Notes under the pieces: model-generated
The model's input: the letters and a program-made list of their open reading frames with translations, nothing else
Database searches by the model: none
What the model was told of the DNA's origin: nothing
Program-made: the position numbers and the translations under genes
DNA from: Chondrilla cf. caribensis
Lineage: Eukaryota > Porifera > Demospongiae > Chondrillida > Chondrillidae
Assembly: GCA_964020155.1 (NCBI GenBank)
Contig: OZ026556.1
Span: 4,455,001 to 4,480,000 of the forward strand
Direction: 5' to 3'
DNA: 25,000 bases
Part shown: positions 18,701 through 25,000 of the stretch, in pieces
Numbering within the stretch: the first letter of the stretch is position 1
How the letters are laid out: the number at the start of each line of letters is the position of its first letter

Positions 18701-19360
18701 GTGCCTTTTGGGACACCCTTAAAGCTTGTCTTGTGATATGGGTGGCATCCTAAAGGCATGGCAACTACTTGTGTATGTGGCAAAGCGAATGATGTGGATC
18801 ATGCAATGAGCTGCAGTCATGGAGGTTTTATCATATCGGGATGCAATGAAATTCATGACCTGATTACCACCCTCCTCTTGGAAGCGACCAAGTGTGTAGA
18901 TTCTGAATGTGAACCAGCGCTACAACCACTCTCAGAAGAAGTGCTAAAATGAAAGGTCTGCCAACATCCAAGATGAGAGTTGACCTGACATCAAGTGCAA
19001 GGGGATGTGGAATAATGCACATGATGCATTTGTTCATGTCAGGGTATTTTGACCCTCTAGCATTGAACAACAAAAGTTTTCCTTTGCAATCTCTATGCAA
19101 GCAAAATGAAATGGAGAAGAGACAGACATACGAACAGAGTCCAAGAGATCTAGCACGGTTCATTTACCCCACTTATCTTCTCTGCAATAGGTGGGATGGG
19201 ACCAACAGCAACCATCCTATACCAAAGACCGGCAAGCCTGATCACCACAGAAGAGACCAGTACTATGAGATGGTGATGGGCTGGATTAGATGTCGACTCT
19301 CATTCGATCAGCCTGGTACCATCAGCTATCACAGCAATTAGAGGATCTAGATCATTGGCA
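18700..19360 (+). pseudogene. Decayed C-terminal part of a retroelement reverse-transcriptase ORF
   Basis: Pieces in shifting frames follow the order of a conserved tail seen behind RT domains in many invertebrate and fish retroelements. They are GAFWDTLKACL at 18700, then YGWHPKGMATTCVCGK with a stop where an Arg is usual, then VDHAMSCSHGGF, NEIHDLITTLLLE and EPALQPL at 18780-18935. A frameshift follows, then EKRQTYEQSPRDLARF (about 19111), VMGWIRCRLSF (about 19273) and SAITAIRGSR (about 19327) in another frame. At least two frameshifts and one stop are present. The element class (LINE or DIRS-like) cannot be fixed from this tail. It lies exactly between the two long direct repeats. Confidence 0.6.
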
Positions 19361-19789
19361 CGATGCAACTCACCTAATTCCATACCATTAATCTTTGCAG
19401 AAGGACATGTACCAATCTGATTTATGCATGTCTGTGGTGACAATGTTTTATCTTGATGGCCTCACATGGTATACATTTTTAATTTTAATGTTATTACATA
19501 TTTGTAAGTGTCATTAATATTACATGTACTATTGTATTTGATGGGGTTGTGTTGTGTATGTGTATGAAGTGTATGTATTGTCTAGACTGTGCATTCACTA
19601 TTTATAATGTGTGAAAGAAAGATGGCTGGTTTCGAACGCTGACAATTTGAAATTGGGCCAGAATTCGTGCACTGAAGCTCCGCCAAATGTATTAACTTTC
19701 AGCAAAGGTTCTTCTGAACCTAAGAAAGACGCCCAAGTAATTCAAGTGCGAGTGCGGCAACCCCATGAGTTTTTGAACTCGAATTACTT
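19361..19789 (+). other. Spacer between the direct repeats
   Basis: Unique-looking AT-rich sequence. A plus-strand open frame at 19611-19856 has no known domain. Confidence 0.4.
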
Positions 19790-20690
19790 GTTTAATTTTA
19801 TTTTGTGTGGATGCATTATAATATACCCTACTGTTTTACCAGAAGATGAACCTTGATCATGTGGTCACGCTCATTGAGTGTCTGTGTACGTACAGTTTAG
19901 TGCAATGTTATTGGTTATGTCTCAAGGGGGACCACACCCAATGTCTTGTGATGATATTCGCACACTATGAATATCATTAGGAACTCACCCTCTCTGAGGG
20001 AGGTGTGTACACAGCTGATTCCCTACAGACACTTGTCATCACAGCAGCTGAAGGTCGACTGTGCGAAAGCCACAAGTCCACCCAGTAGGAGCTGGGAGGG
20101 TTGTTCAACTATTATCCTCACACACGACAGCATTCCATCATGCACATGGTCTCCACTGGGACATTTCATCACACCGTCAAGCCACTTCATAACAGCCACT
20201 TATTACAAGGACAGTTACCTTATAATAATATCTTGCAGGTGTATTCATGTACTGTACACAGTATTAGTGTATGTTGGTTACAACAGGATATTGGTCACAA
20301 TGGTAGGAAAAGTCACCTTGAGGAACCTTGGGTGCTGTTGGTGAGAGGTTTGAGTGTACATTTGAAAACCATCAGCACCATAAGACTGTCACACAACACT
20401 CCAGTTTCAAGATCATGATCAATTTGGTGAAAGTACTAGTGTCTTCATTGTAACTCCAGACACTCCCTCTATTTTGAGCAACAGTACGTAGTTCTAGTAT
20501 CTATGGTGGAGCTGGGGTATCCAATGGATACAATGTTTGTACAAGGTGTTCAACAGGGACAGTACAAAGGTGGAGCCTACCACCAGCTGTACAGGAAGCA
20601 GGGAGGGTGGAGCCTGTCACCATGTGGCCACACACAATAGTAATGGGCGGAGCTGTATAGCCACAGAGGATGTGGGAGGGGCTGCAGAGG
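19790..20690 (+). repeat. Long direct repeat, copy 2
   Basis: Second copy of 17660-18700. It is shorter by about 140 bp through indels in the 5' half. It keeps the inverted ATGATATTC/GAATATCAT stem near 19950-19980 with a different loop, and ends at GGGAGGGGCTGCAGAGG, where it meets unrelated sequence. Confidence 0.9.
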
Positions 20691-21080
20691 CTGGGAAAGA
20701 GGTCAGGGGAGGGGCTGGAATCCACGGAATCTGAGATAGGAGGCGCAGTCACTGGAGTACATGTAGAGGTGTCCAATTTCAATTGGGATCGCTACCGTCC
20801 AACGAGTCTTGAACGAGGTACAGTTTTCAATTATGCAACACTCCAGCACATGGTATTTCAGGCTTAGCTGGGACCAGATTTCAACTTTTATGAAACACAC
20901 ATCACATTTGTGGGCAACCTTTGTGCAGGAGGTACATACATTCAATGGTACTTACATATCTAAATGCTAAGTAAGCGCATACATCCGGGACATGTACAGC
21001 ACATGCACACTTATACCGTAATATGAAATCCACTTAGATTGTACATGATATGTAATGCATACTCCACTACTATCAGTACA
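20691..21080. other. Unique sequence, no gene seen
   Basis: No exon or repeat that I can support. It separates the direct repeat from the LINE 3' end. Confidence 0.4.
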
Positions 21081-21081
21081 A

Positions 21082-21113
<32 letters not shown>
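21082..21113 (-). repeat. (TAA)n tract, likely LINE 3' tail
   Basis: About ten TAA units on the minus strand, placed where the 3' end of the minus-strand LINE would be. Short TAA-type tails are common in some non-LTR families. Confidence 0.65.
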
Positions 21114-21114
<1 letters not shown>

Positions 21115-21603
21115 ACTGCTTTACAGCCAGACAGATGAAATAGAGTAATAGTGTGGAATAATGGTGGATGTGAATGGTGGCTGAAGGTCTACCATCAACA
21201 TGTGATGTAGCCTGAAGTATGACATTGATTTGTACTGGATATAATATAGTAAAGCCATAAGGACAAGTATATGGAACTGTGGATAATTGCATGAAATGAA
21301 TAATGTATGATGTGGGCCCAATTAATTACAAAGTAACAATAGGTGTCTACAATAAATAATTTTTATAACAGTGATGGCAAGAAATCATAGTGTGTGGGGT
21401 TATATGTATATAGTGGGGTACAATAAGACTGTACAACATGTATTTACATGAGTGTCTGAAAATCAGAAGTGTATGATGTTTATAAAAATATATTATATGC
21501 CTGACATGTTTAAGTGGTATGAGGTAGGGTGTCAGAATTACAAGAAATAATAGTGAGATGACAGTAAAAATATGAATGCAAAGAATTATAATTATATATT
21601 AAG

Positions 21604-24504
21604 TTAATAAATAATATGGTGACATTTACTACAGGGACAGACAAAATGGAATGAGCAAATAATATGAGGGTCAAATGATGATTCAAATTTTCTCCATAGA
21701 AGATTAAGTAGGTGGCGCTTGATTAAGTGAAATGGTTGGCTCAGATCGATTGGCTGGACGGCATTCCATAATTTTACGACTCTGTTAAAGTAAAAGTGGC
21801 GGGCAATAGATGATTTTGTGTGATTATATTTTAGCATTTGATGGTCTCTTCGAGTTTTTGATGAAACAAATGATACATGATCGTAGATATTCAGACTGTC
21901 AGAAGGATTTTGCAAATTCTTAATTAGGTATAACAAGTCTTGGAGTTCTAGCCAAAACATAAGAGGCAAGAGATTCAGACTTTGTAGGCGAATTTTGTAA
22001 TTGGAGGAATAGTCGTTGGTAATGAATTTGGTGGCACGGCGCTGTACGTTTTCTATCATTGTTATGTGCTTTATTAGTGACGGTCTCCATAACTGTGAAC
22101 AATAGGTAAGGTTTGATCTGACTAGGGATAGATATAGTTGCTTCTTGATTTCTGTGGGAGCTGAGTGCTGATGAAGGGATCGACGAATCATGTATAAACT
22201 TTGATATGCTTTGTTGCAAATGGATTTGTAGTGATCTTCAAAGGAAAGGGAATTGTTGATTTGGATGCCTAGATCACGGACATAAGGTAAGGTATTAATT
22301 GTGTGGCCTCCCAAGGAGTAATTTGTAGTACTTGAAGATGCTCTGTTAGAAAAATGGATTGTAGAACATTTGTCGAGATTTAATTTAAGACGCCAATTCT
22401 CACACCAATTCAGTATAGAATCAAGGTCACTTTGGAGGTTCGCATGATTGAATTTCGTAACATTAAGCAGCAGTTTAGTGTCATCGGCAAAGAGGCTAAT
22501 AAAGGAGTGGGTCAAACAGTTTGGGAGATCATCTATGTAAATTAGAAAAAGTAGTGGCCCAAGGACACTACCTTGAGGCACACCTGAGAGTACCGGGAGA
22601 AGTTTAGACTTTACACCATTAATTTCGACGTAGTGTTGTCGGTTTGATAAATAATCTTTAAACCATTGCCATAAGGGACCAGTGATACCAATTCTCCAGA
22701 GTTTGTATAATAGTCTTGAATGTGGCAGAGTATCGAAAGCTTTTGAGAAGTCTAGATATATTGCATCAACAGCATCTGAATGATCGAGTGCTTCAGTCAC
22801 AAATTGATAAGACAAGAGCAAGTTCTGTAGGGATGATCTCTTTGGGAGGAATCCATATTGGTGGCAGGATAATAAAGGACGGACGAACTCAGCAACTTTC
22901 TGGTAGATTATAGATTCGAGCACTCTAGATAATGTGCAGAGAAGGGAAATTGGTCTATAGTTCGAGACAATAGAACGATCTCCTTTTTTATGGATGGGGA
23001 CAATTTTATGCACTTTCCATTGCTGGGGTATAGAGGTAGTTTGGACACTCAATTGGAGTAGATTTGTTAGAGGGTGTATCAGATATTGAGCACAAATTTT
23101 GATAAGATGAGGGCTTATGTCGTCACAGCCGAAGGCTTTTTTACAGTCCAGTGATGTAATGGCATCAATAACATCATGTTGGTCAATGGTGATAGTGTGC
23201 AATTGAGTAGTCGGTGTTGGTAGCTGGCTCATAGGTGGTAGATCGTAGAGGCATGAAGAAAAGGTTGAGTGAAAGTAATTGTTAAATGTTTCAGCAGTTT
23301 CTAGAGGGTTGGTAGTAGGTGAGCTTTCTGATTTGTAGATCTGCGATGGGAAGGATCCGCTGGACGTTAGATGACGTAGATAGGAATATAGCTTAGCTGG
23401 GTTTCTTTCTGCTATGATTTTAGATTCATAGTCAGATTTGGTCTTTTCCATAAGATGAAGTAATTTGGTTTCCTCTTTGGCTAGTTTGGCATTGATGGTA
23501 GGGGATGGATTTTTTTTACAACGACGTCTGAGTGTATGGATACAATTTAGACGATGACGGACCTCAGTATTGAACCATTTGGGAGATGAATGTGATAGTG
23601 TTGTAGAGGGTATACATCTGGTACAAACATCCAGAAGTAAACGGGAAAGATAATGACATGCGAGATTGGTGTTGTGGGACAAATGAAATGTTAAAGGATC
23701 CAGGTGATCAAAGTAGTACTTAATGGCTGATGGATTCGTTTTAGAATACAGCCACAGAGTTGATTTCCGGAAATGAGTTGGGAATTTGGTGTGTAATTCA
23801 TAAGCGAAAGAAATTATCAGGTGATCCGATTTTATATGGCTAGGGGCAGCATTTATAGATAGGCTGGTAATGGCTTGTGGATTGTTGGTAGCAACTATGT
23901 CCAGAATATTTCCCCCAGAGTGGGTAGGTTCAGTCACTAACTGTGATAAGTTTGAGTTGAAAAAGCATTCGCATATTATAGACCCAGAATCAGAGTTTCC
24001 TGTCAATGATGGCCAATCAATGAGGGGATGGTTGAGGTCTCCCAGAATAATGATATTTTCACACATAGAACTCATTTCTTTGATATGATGAGTGACAGCT
24101 GAGATATATGACGGAGGGCTACGGGGCGGGATGTATATGCATGCTACAATCGTTGGTACTGGTGTATTTATTTGGATTGCTACTAGTTCAACATCCTGAG
24201 CTATGAGGAAAATTTTCGAAGGAATCTTAGCTGAGACTGCCACTAAAACACCACCACCTCGAGAAGAGCGGTCATTACGATAGATGATATAGCCCTGGGA
24301 CAATATTTCATTATCATGGATTTCAGCATTCATCCATGTTTCAGCAATACACAACAGATCATAAGATTGTGAATAGGTTAGTGATTGGACGAAAGTTAAT
24401 TTATTCTTGATGCTTCTAGCATTCCATGAGCCAAATTTTAAAGAGATTAAACTGGAATTGATAGCTAATTTGGCGATAGGATGAGTAGTGGGGTGGCCAT
24501 GAAG
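21604..24504 (-). CDS. LINE ORF2: APE-type endonuclease plus reverse transcriptase
   Basis: Nicks target DNA and copies the element RNA into the nick. Open for 966 codons from the TGA that ends ORF1. Endonuclease motifs: GSWNARSIKNKL (about codon 25), CIAETW, RGGGVLVAV, ILGDLNHPLIDW and SDHLIISF, so the active-site set is present. RT motifs: PIHKKGDRSIVSNYRPISLL, QYGFLPKRSS, LDFSKAFD, GVPQGSVLGPLLF, and the catalytic FADD in LFADDTKLL. The C-terminal region ends CPCSKCHHIIY. No frameshift or stop breaks it. The first in-frame ATG is at 24333, inside the endonuclease after its first motif, so a normal AUG start would make a broken enzyme. I therefore give the whole open region. Confidence 0.9.
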   Translation of the reverse strand, partial: LHGHPTTHPIAKLAINSSLISLKFGSWNARSIKNKLTFVQSLTYSQSYDLLCIAETWMNAEIHDNEILSQGYIIYRNDRSSRGGGVLVAVSAKIPSKIFLIAQDVELVAIQINTPVPTIVACIYIPPRSPPSYISAVTHHIKEMSSMCENIIILGDLNHPLIDWPSLTGNSDSGSIICECFFNSNLSQLVTEPTHSGGNILDIVATNNPQAITSLSINAAPSHIKSDHLIISFAYELHTKFPTHFRKSTLWLYSKTNPSAIKYYFDHLDPLTFHLSHNTNLACHYLSRLLLDVCTRCIPSTTLSHSSPKWFNTEVRHRLNCIHTLRRRCKKNPSPTINAKLAKEETKLLHLMEKTKSDYESKIIAERNPAKLYSYLRHLTSSGSFPSQIYKSESSPTTNPLETAETFNNYFHSTFSSCLYDLPPMSQLPTPTTQLHTITIDQHDVIDAITSLDCKKAFGCDDISPHLIKICAQYLIHPLTNLLQLSVQTTSIPQQWKVHKIVPIHKKGDRSIVSNYRPISLLCTLSRVLESIIYQKVAEFVRPLLSCHQYGFLPKRSSLQNLLLSYQFVTEALDHSDAVDAIYLDFSKAFDTLPHSRLLYKLWRIGITGPLWQWFKDYLSNRQHYVEINGVKSKLLPVLSGVPQGSVLGPLLFLIYIDDLPNCLTHSFISLFADDTKLLLNVTKFNHANLQSDLDSILNWCENWRLKLNLDKCSTIHFSNRASSSTTNYSLGGHTINTLPYVRDLGIQINNSLSFEDHYKSICNKAYQSLYMIRRSLHQHSAPTEIKKQLYLSLVRSNLTYCSQLWRPSLIKHITMIENVQRRATKFITNDYSSNYKIRLQSLNLLPLMFWLELQDLLYLIKNLQNPSDSLNIYDHVSFVSSKTRRDHQMLKYNHTKSSIARHFYFNRVVKLWNAVQPIDLSQPFHLIKRHLLNLLWRKFESSFDPHIICSFHFVCPCSKCHHIIY

Positions 24505-24999
24505 TCAATTTTGCGAGGTAGATGTATCGTGATTGTGGAGGGGTGATTTGGCAGGAGTAGGTTTAGATGGAATGGTGGTAGGGTTGGTGGAGACCACTTC
24601 ATTGGATTGGATGGTGGAGACCACTTCGTTGTGGACTATGTATTGGAGGTGGCATTTATTGTTGATGACAGAAACCTGGGCATGCAGTTGGCCACTTATT
24701 AGGAGCTGATTTTTGCGGATCGTTATATGTTTTGATGGAGTCCTATTATTGAGTAGCCTGCGTCTTTCCGTGAGTAATAGCGATTCTATTTCTCTTTCTT
24801 GTGGAGACATTTGGGGCTTTATGGCTAATTTAGTCGAGGCTAGCTTGGATCTGCTAGACAGGATGGTGGATACATCACGCGAGCTGTTGAATTGGACAAG
24901 CAGTGGCCTAGGTCTGTTACTTGAAGTAGTGTATTTACCTAGCCTGACACAATCACGGATGGATTGGCTTGAGAGCTCGTTGTTAAGCAATTTTAGAGC
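24505..24999 (-). CDS. LINE ORF1, C-terminal part (partial)
   Basis: Open from the window edge to TGA at 24507-24505, 164 codons seen. It contains VRLGKYTT...RPRPLLVQF and SPQEREIESLLLTERRRLL, a pattern known in ORF1 proteins of LINEs (RRM-like nucleic-acid binding region plus basic tail). The end is Thr/Pro/Ser rich with a repeated EVVST word. ORF1 proteins bind the element RNA. The start lies beyond position 25000. It shares the reading frame with ORF2. Confidence 0.75.
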   Translation of the reverse strand, partial: ALKLLNNELSSQSIRDCVRLGKYTTSSNRPRPLLVQFNSSRDVSTILSSRSKLASTKLAIKPQMSPQEREIESLLLTERRRLLNNRTPSKHITIRKNQLLISGQLHAQVSVINNKCHLQYIVHNEVVSTIQSNEVVSTNPTTIPSKPTPAKSPLHNHDTSTSQN

Positions 25000-25000
25000 T

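Larger units (their letters stand above)
21114..25000 (-). mobile_element. Non-LTR retrotransposon (LINE, CR1/L2/Rex-like), 5' end beyond the window
   Basis: Minus-strand element: partial ORF1 (24999-24505), intact ORF2 (24504-21604), a 3' UTR of about 490 bp, and a TAA tail at 21113-21082. There is no RNase H domain. The APE-type endonuclease and RT order fit the Jockey/CR1/L2/Rex group. Intact reading frames suggest a young copy. A target duplication cannot be checked because the 5' end is outside the window. Confidence 0.88.

Noticed and set aside
17660..20690. LTR retrotransposon with two LTRs
   Set aside because: The copies differ in length through 5' indels. I found no TG/CA ends, primer site or target duplication, and the internal remnant matches a non-LTR or DIRS-like tail.

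Overview
This is a window of nuclear DNA from an animal. Genes are split by short GT-AG introns, the DNA is AT-rich, microsatellites are frequent, and the window ends in a non-LTR retrotransposon. The mix of intronless ankyrin-patatin phospholipases, a cytohesin-like ARF exchange factor and CR1/L2-type LINE sequence suits an early-branching marine invertebrate such as a sponge. That placement is inference from general impression, not from a diagnostic marker.

Layout. Positions 1-5000 hold GTAC-rich microsatellites and two minus-strand spliced gene candidates that I could not name: a two-exon model ending at 611, and a seven-exon, phase-consistent model from 4906 to 2008. Positions 4907-7358 are intergenic and contain a tRNA-like SINE head and a 263 bp palindromic MITE-like element with TTAA ends. 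Next come two convergent, intronless calcium-independent phospholipase A2 genes of the PLA2G6 type (7359-9344 plus; 9869-12124 minus). Both keep their catalytic motifs, and their 3' UTRs probably overlap. Positions 12125-13328 are intergenic, with a TA microsatellite, an 18 bp palindrome and a hairpin-rich element.

Positions 13329-17625 encode a cytohesin-like Sec7-PH protein that I assembled from ten exons (about 413 aa). No single open frame reveals it. It is very divergent: it keeps the Sec7 catalytic glutamate but has lost most of Sec7 motif 2 and the basic signature for phosphoinositide binding in the PH domain. Downstream, a sequence of about 0.9-1.0 kb occurs twice in direct orientation (17660-18700 and 19790-20690). 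The 3' halves of the two copies are almost identical. Between them lies a decayed reverse-transcriptase tail. From about 21114 to the right edge is a minus-strand LINE with an intact endonuclease-RT ORF2. ORF2 lies in the same frame as ORF1 and is separated from it by one TGA codon, with no ATG before the endonuclease core.

How the genes relate. The two phospholipases (phospholipid acyl hydrolysis) and the ARF exchange factor (membrane traffic) are all membrane-lipid themed, but nothing in the sequence shows that they work together. The phospholipase pair clearly arose by duplication. The LINE, the SINE head and the MITE are independent insertions.
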